From NCBI RefSeq assembly GCF_905147365.1, contig NC_056413.1, forward strand, positions 15,839,501-15,903,500: a DNA stretch of 64,000 nt, written 5' to 3'. This document shows, piece after piece, positions 1-11,209 of this stretch. The DNA comes from Aricia agestis. Taxonomy: Eukaryota > Arthropoda > Insecta > Lepidoptera > Lycaenidae. A program made the position numbers and the translations under genes. Every line of letters starts with the position of its first letter. Position 1 is the first letter of the stretch. The notes beneath the pieces were generated by a model. The model was given only the letters and a program-made list of their open reading frames with translations. It ran no database searches and was not told the origin of the DNA.

Positions 1-244
1 CGCTAAAATCTGTTTGGTATTTCTATAATAACGTTTCCGATGGCGCGGGCCATAAAGGTAATCGTTTGAAATCGCAAAAATAATCACTCCCACTATAATT
101 TTGACGATGATCCGTTTTGATAGAAAATAAAAATGGCCACGTTAGGTATGGAGTACTTAACTTTAAGTTTCTTGTAAAGACAAGCCGGGTAATATTTATC
201 AAGAAAACTTTTATACCATGGCAAGCTATCTAATAAATTATACT

Positions 245-765
245 AGAGATCGCCCAATGGTCGAAATTCGACCTTAGTTTCAACGACATTAGGACTACTA
301 CCTATATTTTGTAAAAAATATTGACTTTATCATATATTTTTTTCAACTCTTCTCGATCTAGATATATATGGGTATATATATCTAGATCGGGAATAGGAGG
401 ATAGGTAGTAGTCCTAATGTCGTTGAAACTAAGGTCGAATTTCGACCATTGGGCGACTGGCCGTGTAAGCATTGTCTAATATTATCTTAGATTCAATACA
501 AAAACTATAATCCATTTTCAATTTGTCAATTTGTTGTCAACAGACTTCAACCATAAATAAAACAGTATAACTCGTATGTATAGGCTTTTCACTCAAAAAT
601 CTGTCAATGCTCATGTGTGTGTGTTGTAGTGTGTGTAATGTTTTATTTGTTAAAAAAATATATGATAAAAGCATAATTATAAAATAATATTAGTTCGATG
701 CACTCCTTCACCATATAAACTATAACTGTGCAAAATTTCATGCACCTACGTTTCCCCATTTTTTC
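245..765 (+). repeat. Dispersed repeat family A, full copy with inverted-repeat end
   Basis: Two inverted arms of about 50 bp (near 250-298 and 408-456) share the motif CGCCCAATGGTCGAAATTCG. Between them is a small palindrome around TCTAGATATATA. The rest, to about 765, matches in reverse orientation the stretch 42044-42478, including the GTGTGTGTGTTGTAGTGTG tract. The family therefore extends beyond the inverted arms. Class is unknown; boundaries are approximate. Another end fragment lies near 52909-52962. Confidence 0.7.
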
Positions 766-1424
766 GTAAAAAGGGTTACAAAGTTTTTCTTTCGCCTATT
801 AATATTATGATGATAAAGGCCCACACTTTTTCCATAAAACCTTCATCATAAAAATCCATGTACATCGTACTGTATTATCCTCAAAAAATACAGAATTGCG
901 ACCGCCTAAAGGTGTTTTCGTCAAAACTTGGCTTTTGCGGGTATTTCGTATATCCTTAACAACATGAAATACATTATGAACTTTATTCCGTCGTGATAGA
1001 GGTGCTTGTTGACAAGATATTCTGTAATTGGGTAGCGTTTCGGTTTCCCAATTACTACCACGTATGGGGGATTTAGTTTTGTTGTTTGATACTCGACAGA
1101 GTTGATGACAGACACGGAAATCACAAAATAATAATGTAGTTCTCTACTTCACTCCTTTAGTAACAAAAGATTTACAAATGAGATTTAAAAAAACGACGTG
1201 TTATAACCGAAATATTATGTTTATTGCTTTTCAAAATACTCTCTTTTACATTCTAAACATTTTTTTAAGCGATCCAACCATTTTTTAAAACAGGAGGAAC
1301 ACAGATCTGAAGGCATGTTTTCTACGTGCTGATTGAACGCTATCACTGCCTCTTCGGAGTTGGTAAAAGTGAAACCTCTCATTAAATCTTTAATTTTGGG
1401 AAAAATACAGAAAGATGTATTATT

Positions 1425-2345
1425 ATTAAGTCCGCAATGTTTTCACGCTAGAGGCAGCACCAGTATAGATAATAAACAATAAAATCGGCCAAATTCGAGT
1501 CGGACTCGCGTACGAAAGGTTCCGTACCATTATAGAGCAAAATTAGGCCAAAATTTGTATTTTTTGTATTGGAGCCCCACTTAATTTTTTATTTTATTTT
1601 AAAATTATTTTTAAATATTAAAGTACATATATAATTAAGGACTTTGAGAAAAATTCAAGTACCTACCTGTTGTCATTATTGATATAGACCAAAAAAAGCC
1701 AAAAAAATCACGTTTGTTGTATGGGAGCCCCCCATAAATATTAATTTTATTTTGATTTTAGTATTTGTTGTTACAGCGGCAATAGATATACATAATCTGT
1801 GAAAATTCCAACTCTCTAGCTATTACTGTTCTTGAGTTATAGCCTGGAGACAGACAGACAGACAAACAGACAGATAGACAGACGGACAGACAACGAAGTC
1901 TTAATAATAGGGTCTCGTTTTTACCCTTTGGGTTACTTTTCCTTAGTTTTTATTATTCGTAGGGTTATGAATAATAAAAACTAAGGAAAAGTAACTCCGT
2001 CAAAAAACATGCTCCACAATACTTGTCAAAAAAGTGTACCTTTGGTACACATTTCAATACATTTGCAATATCTAGGTGACCTTGAGCAGTACTAGGCTGA
2101 CGTTACATGACAGATCAAAAGGAACCAAATTTAAAACGGTGATAGCATGGGAGTTACGATTCCTTAGTTTTTATTATTCGTAGACGGAACCCTAAGAAGC
2201 TTTGTATGACGTTTGACAACGTTTCTGTCAATATTCTGCTATGACGTGTGCAGCATGTCGGATTTAGTTCGGATTATTTACTGTATGTGCTAGTATTGCC
2301 CTCTGCTACGACCTTTGCGTAATATTACCTATAATTGTAATTGTA
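1425..2345 (+). repeat. Dispersed repeat family B, split by a later insertion
   Basis: The left part (about 1425-1480, motif TTTTCACGCTAGAGGCAGCA) and right part (about 2211-2345, motif GCCCTCTGCTACGACCTTTG) are adjacent in other copies near 57092, 58932 and 60945. Here they are separated by about 730 bp that include the element at 1481-1937. The order of insertion is therefore readable: family B first, then the inserted block. Confidence 0.6.
1481..1937 (+). mobile_element. Dispersed element with GGTTCCGTACC ends (family G)
   Basis: Starts with a GGCCAAATTCGAGTCGGACT-type end, carries the GGTTCCGTACCATTATAGAG motif, and ends after a (GACA)n tract with CGAAGTCTTAATAATAGGGT. The same order of motifs recurs at 3161, 6246 (reverse), 24074 (reverse) and 31152. 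It is non-coding. It resembles an abundant lepidopteran non-autonomous repeat whose class I cannot assign from sequence alone. Confidence 0.65.
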
Positions 2346-2396
2346 AAATGTCTCTGTGTCTGTTAATTCTAACGGTCTAGCAACAGCGAATCTAAT

Positions 2397-2751
2397 AATA
2401 ACTCGCACACCGGTTTCGGTGACGGTGGCCAGTTTCATTGAAATCAGGCCAGCTACGCAGGAGTAATTTTATAGTCCCTATAAGTGTGTGCGCACACACA
2501 AGAGCAATCTCTTTTCCTTTACTCTCATAACCCAGTGGGACGGAAGACCGACACGACTGGCGAGAGGTCAGACGCAGGACCGACTTTTTACATGCACATG
2601 GCGCATGGATCATCTTACTTATCAGACAATCAGGTGATCAGCCTGCATTGTCCTAACCAAACTTGGAAATAACATGTTTCCAACGCGAGAATTGAACCCA
2701 CGACATCCGAGTCAAGAGCCGCGCTCTAAACCACTGGACCACGGAGGCGTT
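2397..2751 (-). mobile_element. tRNA-derived SINE (family S1) with 13-bp target-site duplication
   Basis: Read on the minus strand it begins with a tRNA-like head: an A-box-like segment (GTGGTCCAGTGG) and a B box (GGGTTCAATTC). A SINE body with AAGTCGGTCCTGCG follows, and it ends near GAGTTATTATTAG. It is flanked by identical 13-mers CAGCGAATCTAAT at 2384-2396 and 2752-2764, which marks a retrotransposition insertion. It is not a functional tRNA gene. Other copies lie at 13719, 46206 and 55731. Confidence 0.9.
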
Positions 2752-3160
2752 CAGCGAATCTAATGCTAGTTATCTAAGTACCCAGTGCCGGAATATAATG
2801 CAAGCACCCTCAAAAAATACATTTTAACAGCCGAACATATTATAACCTCCTCGTTTTTTGGAAGTCGGTTAAAAAATCTATTTATTTATTACGTACGCTT
2901 TTACAAAGAATTAATATTTACTAGATTGCTAAAGACCTATCTAGTGATAATTCTATAATAAAAGTATAATATTTTGTGCATAATTTTATTTGCTAATCAC
3001 GTCAGCCATTTTTATTTTGGAATAATATTTCCATAGTCGATGTTTATAGCACCATAAATTGAACATAAACTAGGTAACGGACGCGGTGTTTTAAATACAG
3101 TTTTACTAGAGTTGTGATGTTTTAATGGGTTTTTTTTAAATAGTCCAGTTTTTATAGAAT

Positions 3161-3775
3161 AATCCGCCAAGTGCGAGTCAGACTCGCGCATTTAGGGTTC
3201 CGTACCGTTATAGAGCAAAAATAGGCCTAAAATTGTGTTTTTTGTATGGGAGGCCCCTTTAAATTTTTATTTTATTATTAATTATTGAAGTGCACATAAT
3301 ATAATTAAGGCCATTATGAAACTTTCAAGAGCCTAGCTATTGCCATTGTTGATATCGAGTAAAAAAGGCCAAAATGTCGCGTTTGTTGTATCCCATACAA
3401 CAAACGCGACTTTTTGGCCTTCTTTACCACTTAATTTTTTATTTTATTTTAAAATTATTTTTAAATATTGAAGTACATATATAATTAAGGACTTTGAGAA
3501 AAATTTAAGTACCTACCTGTTGTCATTATTGATTAGAGCAAAAAAAGCCAAAAAAATCACGTTTGTTGTATGGGAGCCCCACTTAAATATTATTTTAATT
3601 TTGTTTTTAGTATTTGTTATTACAGAGGCAACAGATTGTGTATATACACAATCTGTGAAAATTTCAAGAGTCTAGCTATAGCGGTTCTTGAGATACAGCC
3701 AGGAGAGTTGAAGAGAGACAGACAGGCGGACAGACAACGAAGTCTTAGTAATAGAGTCCTGTTTTTATGGATACA
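3161..3775 (+). mobile_element. Family G element, internally rearranged
   Basis: Begins near CGCCAAGTGCGAGTCAGACT with the GGTTCCGTACCGTTATAGAG motif. After the CGCGTTTGTTGTA segment the sequence folds back on itself (hairpin 3367-3419) and then restarts from an earlier point of the family (CTTAATTTTTTATTTTATTT), so part of the element is present twice. It ends with a GACAGACAGGCGGACAGACA tract at about 3715-3775. Non-coding. Confidence 0.65.
3367..3419. repeat. Near-perfect hairpin inside a family G element
   Basis: Arms 3367-3390 and 3396-3419 (24 bp, one mismatch) with a 5-base loop. The left arm is the normal family sequence as seen at 31152-31615. The right arm is its reverse complement and takes the place of the expected GGGAGCCCC continuation. 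This points to a template-switch event. Confidence 0.8.
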
Positions 3776-4147
3776 ATTTGAATATATAAATAAATGGCAA
3801 AATCAATAGAATCCCTAATAATAAAACAAATGTGAAACCTTGTCTGTTACTGCTTAACGCTTACACTGTAGATTTAGACAAAATTTGGTTATAGGAACAT
3901 ACTTTGAGTCCAAGGAAAGGACAATGGACAGTTTTTATTCCCGAAAAATTTACGAGTCCCGATGTTGCACGCAACACCTGGCTTACAATCCCTTGTTTAC
4001 AAAACTTAAGTTTTGTATGATAACATAAAATGGCAATCTTTCAAGGCTTTTTAAAACTTTTTTATTCTGGCCGAAACAGAACCACAGAACCAACGCCGCC
4101 ATCTTGTAATGTGGCTTCTGAGAGCCTTTTCACGCCCACTTTCCTGA

Positions 4148-4284
4148 TGCGGGCTCTACACTCGCGGCTGCCGCGATTCGCGGATGCTACGCGCCGTGAA
4201 CACGATGCGTACAAATACGAAGCCGCGAAGCGCAAACACAATGCTGCGAAACCACTTTCGCGCCGCGAGTGTGGAGCCCGCATG
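4148..4284. repeat. GC-rich inverted repeat
   Basis: GATGCGGGCTCTACACTCGC near 4147-4166 is mirrored by GCGAGTGTGGAGCCCGCAT near 4265-4283. The stretch is much richer in G+C and CpG than its surroundings. It may be a MITE core or fold-back; no target-site duplication was identified. Both strands are open for about 80-100 codons here, but the symmetry explains that. Confidence 0.5.
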
Positions 4285-4680
4285 AGAATATCATCCAACT
4301 TCTTTTCATGCGGCCAAATTACGAATTGTCATTTTGACTGACAGTTGCTTTTCATTCGCGCATTGGGCATTACATGAGCGCTTATGACAATGACGCGACG
4401 TCATAAATCATAATGCTCTAAGCTATGCTTGTAGGTCTGTAGCTCTGTACTAATAAATCAAAGAATACATAAAACAAAGTCTTTAATACCTAATTAACTA
4501 TGAGTAATTCTCCGTGACGTAATTCATGATATTAAGCAGAGGATAAAAGCAAGAAAAATATTTCGTCCACTGTTTACAAAAGGATTAAGCGGCGACGGAT
4601 AGAATGAGCTAAATTTAGCCTAAGCGGTGTAGCACAAGGCACAGGCTTTAGCGATTTTTGCTTATTAATATTTTGACTAG

Positions 4681-4845
4681 ATGACGCAACGGAGTTGCGG
4701 GCATGCGTTTATCGCGCGGGAACTGTACATTATTCCGAGATAAATAGTATCCTATTCCCGGGACTCAAAATATGTCCATACAAAATTGGACTTGAAGGCT
4801 TCAGACTTTCGGATTTATAATATTATTAGTATAGATGTATTCAAT
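4681..4845 (+). repeat. Dispersed repeat family D
   Basis: Motifs in order: GACGCAACGGAGTTGCGGGC, a GCGCGGGAACTGTACAT segment, ATAGTATCCTATTCCCGGGA, then TTATAATATTATTAGTATAG. The same order occurs at 39370 (reverse), 45433, 52964 and 55530. Its 3' end in AATATTAGTATAGAT is typical of lepidopteran non-autonomous repeats. Class not assigned. Confidence 0.55.
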
Positions 4846-4972
4846 GGTATAGGAAACGCATCCGCTGTCTTGGGTAAACCTTTGTATCGCAGTTGATGAT
4901 CAATCTCATCAATCGAAGGCTTGATTCCAAGTGATGTATGATCAATTAAATATTTTTAAAATTTAATGTACT

Positions 4973-5127
4973 ATCAGAGAAGTTCATTCATAGGCAGATG
5001 GCTGACCTAAGTAATTTGGCCGCGTTAAGTCAAACCCATCCGACCGGTCACAGCTTACATTGAATTGACATACGCCGACCAAATGACGTAGGTCCGTCAA
5101 CTGCCTAGAAATCAATTTCCTTTATGG
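4973..5127. mobile_element. MITE with about 40-bp imperfect terminal inverted repeats
   Basis: The left end (AGTTCATTCATAGGCAGATG, then CTGACCTAAGTAATTTGG) is mirrored at the right end (CCAAATGACGTAGGTCCGTC, then CTGCCTAGAAATCAATTT). GTACTA occurs on both sides (4969-4974 and 5128-5133), a possible 6-bp duplication. A related copy is at 18952-19110 and a half copy near 38310-38363. Confidence 0.7.
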
Positions 5128-5684
5128 TACTAAAAACAGTAAACCTAATGCAGCTTTATGGAAGAAACCAGTTCATGCCAAATGCCATATTTTGATGTTG
5201 CTGACTATTATTTTAAATGTTACAGCGAAACTGTACATAACGAATGACCAAAACATAGTTCATATTTTGCGCGACATCTCATCAGTTACACCCCGGACAA
5301 AAATATGCTCAGCAAAGCAAGATAATGTGAATTATTTATGGTTTACTGCGCGACGCGGAAGGGGAACAGACCTCGCATTAGCGGAATATGGAGGTATTCC
5401 ACCGACTATTGTTAAGAAAAATGGCGAACGTATATATTCTACCTGTTATATATTTTATGTCAGCCATAGGTAAAATATGGAAGCAAGATTGTGTATACAG
5501 AAAACCGGTGAAAAGCGTGTTAATAAAATGTACGTTGTTGTATCAAAACTCAGGATTTGGTACGATGCATGTTTAATGTTTATGTAAACGCATAATATTA
5601 TGTAAGCCAGAAAAAACTTCAAACAAGAAAATGTAGGGTGCGCTTACATATCGAGAAAGTTATTTATTTTGAGGTATGATAATA

Positions 5685-6185
5685 CAGGGTGCAATTAAAC
5701 CTTCCTGCCAAATTTTGATACATTGATCCTTGTTAAAAATAAACGTATTTTTTCTTTTATAGTCACTCAGCACTAAAATGTTGAGAAATACTTGCCGAAA
5801 GTTATCCCAAAAACCACTACAATTAATCAAATCAAAATCAAATCAAATATCTTTATTTCAGACTACAGTGTGGTCCATTGGTTAGTATTACATAAATTAA
5901 AAATTATTAGGGTTATTTAAAAATAACAAAACATAACTTAAAGTAAATAATTAATGGACACGATGCGTCGGCCGCGCGTGACGTACCCCCGCGCGCGCGC
6001 CTCATCGCGCGTCACCCCCTCTCATTCCCCCGCGCCGCGAGTGACCGTTCTGCAACGATTTTAAATGGGACAAAATATTATGTCATTGAAAAAAAAAATA
6101 ACACCCAATTTTTTGATTAAATGGACTTTTCTAATGATACCTAAGCCCTGGAAAAAAATTGGTAGGAAGGTTTAATTGCACCCTG
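5685..6185. mobile_element. TA-flanked MITE, Tc1/mariner-like target
   Basis: CAGGGTGCAATTAAACCTTC at the left end is mirrored by GAAGGTTTAATTGCACCCTG at the right end, and TA flanks both sides (5683-5684, 6186-6187). Length 501 bp, no coding capacity. The interior includes a CpG-dense tract near 5960-6050 (CCCCGCGCGCGCGCCTC) that stands out from the AT-rich surroundings and may be a second, older insertion. Confidence 0.85.
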
Positions 6186-6245
6186 TATAATGGCCCTAAG
6201 CAAACTGAACATTTTACATGTTCCGTACCCATTTCAACCACATTT

Positions 6246-6812
6246 TTAGGGTTCCGTACCCAAAGGGTAAAAACAGGACCCTATTACTATGACTTCGTTG
6301 TCTGTCCGTCTGTCGATCTCCAGTTTTTTTTTGGTCTTTTTTGCTCTACATCAATAATGGCAACATATAGGTGCTTGAATTTTTCACAAAGTCCCACTTA
6401 TATGTGTTATTTAATAATAATGTCAGAATAAAATAAAAAATTAAGGGGGGCTCCCATACAAAAAACTATTTTTTTTATGAAATAAGGGGGCAAACGAGCA
6501 AACGGGTCACCTGATGGAAAGCAACTTTCGTCGCCCATGGACACTCGCAGCATCAGAAGAGCTGCAGGTGCGTTGCTGGCCTTTCAAGAGGAATTAGGGA
6601 GGGTAGGGATGGGAAGAGAAGGAAAGGGAATAGAGGAGGGTAGGGAAGGGAATAGGGTAGGGGATTGGGCCTCCGGTTTTCTGTGAGAACGTGGTATTTC
6701 TCCGGTCGAGCCAGCCCATTCGTGCCGAAGCATGGCTCTCCCACGTATAAAAATTTTGCTCTATAATGGTACGGAACCCTTCGTGCGCGAATCCGACTAG
6801 TGCACTTGGCCG
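6246..6812 (-). mobile_element. Family G element split by a LINE-tailed SINE
   Basis: Starts at AGGGTTCCGTACCCAAAGGG with a CTGTCCGTCTGTC tract, runs to CTCCCATACAAAAAACTAT, and resumes at about 6747 with TTTTGCTCTATAATGGTACG to CACTTGGCCGATT. The two halves are contiguous in the copy at 24074-24455, so the SINE at 6469-6746 inserted into this element. Confidence 0.75.
6469..6746 (-). mobile_element. SINE with LINE-derived 3' tail (family Z)
   Basis: On the minus strand: head with GTGGGAGAGCCATGCTTCGG, a CCGGAGAAATACCACGTTCT segment, a CCCTACCCTCC-type pyrimidine tract, then AGCTCTTCTGATGCTGCGAG, CAGGTGACCCGTTTGCTCG and an A-rich end. The last 110 bp or so match the 3' end of the LINE copy at 17199-17330. 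The SINE thus carries the recognition tail of that LINE family. Confidence 0.85.
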
Positions 6813-6826
6813 ATTATCTTCTTCTT

Positions 6827-7062
6827 CTTTTATATATAAAACTAAAAGGTGACTGACTGACATGGTGATCTATCAACGCACAGCCCAAACCACTGGACGG
6901 ATCGGGCTGAAATTTTGCATGCAGGTAGATGTTATGACGTAGGCATCCGCTAAGAAAGGATTCTGATCAATTCCACCTCCAAGGGATTAAAATAGGGGAT
7001 GAAAGTTTGTATATAATAATACTTCTTAACGCGAGCGAAGCCGCGGGCAAAAGCTTGTTTAT
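6827..7062 (+). mobile_element. Helitron-like non-autonomous repeat (family H1)
   Basis: Motifs in order: GGTGACTGACTGACATGGTG, CACTGGACGGATCGGGCTGA, GGATGAAAGTTTGTATATAA, then GCGAGCGAAGCCGCGGGC and AAAAGCTTGTT. Copies at 61890-62148 and, 5'-truncated, at 58195-58345. No terminal inverted repeats are seen. Assignment to Helitrons is an inference from the CTnGT-type end. Confidence 0.5.
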
Positions 7063-7317
7063 ATATATTTTAAGCATAATATTATTCTCTTAAATAACCT
7101 TACCTAACCTATGTATTTATAGCTTTTCATTAAAATAAATACGGCTAATCCAAAACAAACATTACTGGGAACAGACAATTCCCCTGGGGTACCCTTTGCT
7201 AATATTAGCGCCATAGAATATTATTATTGAGTGTAATTTCAAGAGGCTCAATTTACTGTTAATTCATTCTATGTTAAAAATAGTCAATTTTAACAAGTAA
7301 TTAGAACGCGGTATTAA

Positions 7318-7521
7318 TCTTATATGTATATAAAATTCTCGTGTCACAATGTTCGTTCCCGTACTCTTTCGAAACGGCTTGACCGATTCTCATGGAATTT
7401 TGTGAGCATATTGAGTAGGTCTGAGAATCGGCCAACATCTATTTTTCATATAGTAATAAGGGCTGTTCACATTATTAAAAAATATTTATATGGCAAAACA
7501 ACGTTTGCCGGGTCAGCTAGT
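7318..7521 (+). mobile_element. Helitron-like non-autonomous repeat (family H2)
   Basis: Carries AAATTCTCGTGTCACAATGT, CGAAACGGCTTGACCGATTC and GGTCTGAGAATCGGCCAAC, and ends GCAAAACAACGTTTGCCGGG then TCAGCTAGTT. The CTAGT end and the absence of inverted termini or a duplication fit Helitrons. Related copies: 12062-12740, 20880-25478 (split) and 33431-33760 (reverse). Confidence 0.6.
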
Positions 7522-7671
7522 TATTTACTAGATTTTCAACTTGTTACAACAATATATTATAAATAATAAAATATTATATTAGAACCTAGACGTTGCAGTA
7601 TTGAAAGTAGGATCAGAAACACTGTAGTTTTTTTTTGGAAAAAAGTATCAAAATTATTATATTACTAGATG

Positions 7672-8640
7672 TCCCGCGCTTCGCCCGCGATTATTAGGAA
7701 TTTTACGGAAACCGTACATTGTCCCATAAAAAATACCTATACTCCCTTCACGTGGTCTACTCTATATCTGTGCCAAATATTGTCATAAAAATTGCCCCAG
7801 TAGTTCGTGAGATAAACCATATCTAATATTTCCCCCGTTTTTTCTCACATTTTCCTGAGTTTCTTTGGTCGTATTAGTCTTAGCGTGGTAATATATAGCC
7901 TATAGCCTTACTCGATAAATGAGCTACCTATCTAACACTGAAATACGTTTTTAAATCGGACCTGTAGTTCCTGAGATAAGCGCGTTCAAGCAAACATACT
8001 CTTCAGGTTTATAATATTATGTATAGATTTTTTTAAAATTATCGCTTGACAAACTCGAGTCTCGATCTAAAAGACTATGAAAAGTACCAATAACAGGGTC
8101 ATAATAGGCTCATAATCATGGGACGATGCATAGTATAATATTGTAGTGATGATGATGATGATGAATGTAATTTGCATAGTAGCATATGCTTTCCGTTCTT
8201 AAAACAACGCCGAAACTCCCAAACTTGTATCTATAAAGAATCAGGAGTTCTCTCAGCTCACCTTCCGAACCACGGTATACCAGGTATACCTCGGTGCAAA
8301 ATCTTACTTGTTGGTAGCATATGCTTAGAATACTTCTTACGAAACCGAAGTCACCACATGTTTTCCTAAAAATTTTGAGGAGTTCCCTCGATAACTTATG
8401 GATCCTTCATCAGATCACCACTTTTGTGAATAAAATATCAAATCGAGATGATACCCTATATACCAAAAGAAAAATTTTGAAAATCGATTGACAAACGGCG
8501 GAGTAATCGTTGAACATAAGAAAACGAACATAACACCTCCCCCATTTTGAAAATCCGCTTGGTAGTTTTTGCGTGAAAGAGTAACAAACATCCATACATC
8601 CAAACAAACTTTCGCCTTTATAATATCAGAGACTAGAGTA
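7672..8640 (+). repeat. Long composite dispersed repeat (also at 41135-41985)
   Basis: Starts with TAGATGTCCCGCGCTTCGCC and includes TAAGCGCGTTCAAGCAAACA. It continues through a (GAT)n stretch near 8147-8163, GGTATACCAGGTATACCTCG near 8273-8292, and ends near AACTTTCGCCTTTATAATAT. From about 7880 to 8640 it matches 41135-41985 in the same orientation with small indels. Non-coding. The class is unknown, and it may be two repeats fused. Confidence 0.6.
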
Positions 8641-8685
8641 TTAGTCGTACCATGGTAATTTTTTACGAGAAGAATTTAACAGTAT

Positions 8686-8903
8686 CAAATCACACCGAAA
8701 TGGCAGCGCAGCGGCACCAGCTTTTCAGTGTCATAATATGATTTTAAACTTTATCATATCCATAACATATCCACGCGCGGCCGCGAGACGCGCGAAGTTT
8801 CTCAATCGATACTATGTATTACAATTATAATGAAGATAAAGTTTAAAATCATATTATGACACTGAAAATGCTCGCCGCTGCGCTGCAATTTCGGTGTGAT
8901 TTG
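8686..8903. mobile_element. Fold-back MITE with about 70-bp arms
   Basis: CAAATCACACCGAAATGGCA at the left end is mirrored by AATTTCGGTGTGATTTG at the right, and the symmetry continues through GTGTCATAATATGATTTTAA. A central CpG-rich spacer contains CACGCGCGGCCGCGAGACG. One arm-like half recurs at about 12190-12260. No clear target-site duplication was seen. Confidence 0.75.
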
Positions 8904-8957
8904 AGCCTTAGACCAAGCGCGCACTCGACTTTCTGCCTCGCGATTATTAATCTAATT

Positions 8958-9381
8958 CAGGGCTCGGAAACCTCGTTAATCTTCGCGATCCTGTTCGTTA
9001 GAAACGCCATACATTTCCAAAAGAGCGTTTTCATTTCGATTCCGCTCTAACGTACCGAAATTATTCCTGGTTTTGTTCAAAGAGCAAAATGAAACTGCTC
9101 CTGCTCAAAATACCGGTAAGAACCGTTCGCGATTATGTTCGCCCCGCCCACTCACACACACACCACGACTCTCACCCATTGTCCACACATTCTAGACATT
9201 AGCTATTAGATGGTGCACTAGAAAGGGATGGAAGATAATTATCACTGCACTAGTTACTTTCCGCGAGGAATCAACCAGGCAATACCGCTCGCATCTCAGT
9301 TTCGCTCCAAGCGAACACTTGTCCAAAATCCTGGTTAAAGAGCGTTTTAACCTGATTAAAAAATACCGGTCCCGAGCCCTA
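8958..9381. mobile_element. hAT-type non-autonomous element with 8-bp duplication
   Basis: Begins CAGGGCTCGG and ends CCGAGCCCTA, giving a short terminal inverted repeat. It is flanked by identical 8-mers ATCTAATT at 8950-8957 and 9382-9389. An 8-bp duplication with CAGGG-type ends is characteristic of the hAT superfamily. 424 bp, no transposase coding. Inside are subterminal AGAGCGTTTT motifs and a CACACACACACC tract. Confidence 0.88.
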
Positions 9382-10002
9382 ATCTAATTTATTATCTTAA
9401 TTGTAGTAAGCGCGCGGCAAAAACTCGTAGTGCGCGCTAGCTTTTATAGTAATCTGTAGCGTAGAAACCAAGTTCCTGTTTGTTTAAATATTACCTAAGT
9501 TTTTACTATAACATAAAATAAGCTAAAAATAGTTTATATTACACAGTGTGTCCACACCTCAACCTGGAATGGAGTATGTAATGAGGTTTTAATAAGTTAA
9601 GTGCCGTGCACCGGATGGTAAAAGCCTTTCCACTCCCGGTATACTTTTATATTATCTTGTCATCATTTTATATTAAGTTAATTATGAATTGCCAAAGGAA
9701 TGATTGCTAATAACATACAATATTATAATACATACCTGAAAATTCGGTGATCAGGCTTGAAATGATTGCAGCAATTACAACTTGTGAAAATTAATAAGTT
9801 TCTAGCTATCGCGGTTGCTGAGATAGTCTGGTGACAGACTAAAAAGGAGGAGCACCTTTATTCGGCTGTATGGGAAAGAAGTTCCTTATCGCATGTTCGG
9901 CGTAAATCTGAAGGCTAGACAGAACGATATTTGACCTTGATTTGACCTCGACACTTTTTTATTAGTACCTGCATGTTAGGGGCAGAGGGCGTTGATAGTA
10001 AG

Positions 10003-10338
10003 TTTTTTTTTTAATGAAATAAGGGGGCAAACGAGCAAACGGGTCACCTGATGGAAAGCAACTTCCGTCGCCCATGGACACTCGCAGCATCAGAAGAGCT
10101 GCAAGTGCGTTGCCGGCCTTTTAAGAGGGAATAGGGTAATAGGGGAGGGTAGGGAAGGGAAGGGAATAGTTGAGGGTAGGGAAGGGAATAGGGTAGGGGT
10201 TAGGGGATTGGGCCTCCGGTAAACTCACTCACTCGGCGAAACACAGCGCAAGCGCTGTTTCACGCCGGTTTTCTGTGAGAACGTGGTATTTATCCGGTCG
10301 AGCCGGCCCATTCGTGCCGAAGCATGGCTCTCCCACGT
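10003..10338 (-). mobile_element. SINE with LINE-derived 3' tail (family Z)
   Basis: Near-complete copy like 6469-6746: T-rich left end (the A tail of the minus strand), GGCAAACGAGCAAACGGGTC, a GGGAAGGGAATAG-type purine tract, GCGAAACACAGCGCAAGCGC, and head TGGCTCTCCCACGT. The GCGCAAGCGC palindrome sits in the head. Confidence 0.85.
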
Positions 10339-10850
10339 ATTCCTGTGTGTCAACTAGATGGCGTTTTTTAAATAAACAGCGACCCGTTGTTAGTATTCCT
10401 GGGCGTCAATAGATGGTTTTTTTTTAAATAATTTTTTTGAGTGTATATTAAATATGTACTTATACAGGTTTTTTGAACATAAGAAATAACTTCGTTCCAT
10501 TCGGGTGTCCCTTGACACCTCTCAAGTTTTTTTTTATGTTTATATCTTTTCTTAAATTGAAATTAGAATGACTGCTCATAGCTTTTAACATCTCTTTCTC
10601 AGCACTTACTTTTTTAACTAAAAACATAACTATTTTGACACGTTATTTCCTGCCTCAGTAATCATAAAAGTAAAATTATTATGAAGTACAATATCTAACT
10701 GAAGCAATTTCTTAAAATAGTTTCCATGCATACAATATGAGAGTAAAACAAATTTTCATTTATTCAGCAACACTAAGTGAATGGAATTCTGTATGATAGT
10801 GTACGGGCCAGGCCACAACATTGCGTTGCGGCGCGGCGTAGCGTCGTATA

Positions 10851-11075
10851 AAGGAGTGAGCACACTGAGACGGGCCGTGCCGGGGCTCAGCGTGCCGGGG
10901 CTCATAGCAAAAATCCGCCTCCATACAATTTGTATGCAAGCGGATACGCGTATCGCACACTGTGTCGGAGCGCAGCGGATTTCCGCTTCCATACAAATTG
11001 TATGGAGGCGGATTTTTGCGATGAGCCCCGGCACGCTGAGCCCCGGCACGGCCCGTCTCAGTGTGCTCACTCCTT
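10851..11075. repeat. 86-bp near-perfect inverted repeat, 53-bp spacer
   Basis: Arm 10851-10936 (starting AAGGAGTGAGCACACTGAGA) is mirrored by 10990-11075 with about one mismatch (CATAGC against CATCGC). Each arm carries a doubled GTGCCGGGGCTCA motif and CCGCCTCCATACAATTTGTA. The symmetry makes both strands open for about 100 codons, which is not evidence of coding. The left flank (GGCCAGGCCACAACATTGCG) is related to 13600-13640 in reverse. Confidence 0.85.
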
Positions 11076-11209
11076 AAATCTACGACGCCGCAGAACGCAT
11101 CGTGAAAATTTCCGATGTAAAGAGTACAGGAAGCCAATTCTCAGAACGTGAGAAAATCTCACCTTCGAAAAAATTACCCAATTATGAGATTTTTACGAAC
11201 GTAACACAG

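Noticed and set aside
4030..4341. 103-codon gene
   Set aside because: The frame spans a GC-rich inverted repeat, is mirrored by an open frame on the other strand, and shows no recognisable domain.
10756..11151. Overlapping 100-125 codon frames on both strands
   Set aside because: They arise from a GC-rich inverted repeat, which makes both strands open in mirrored frames. No domain is present.
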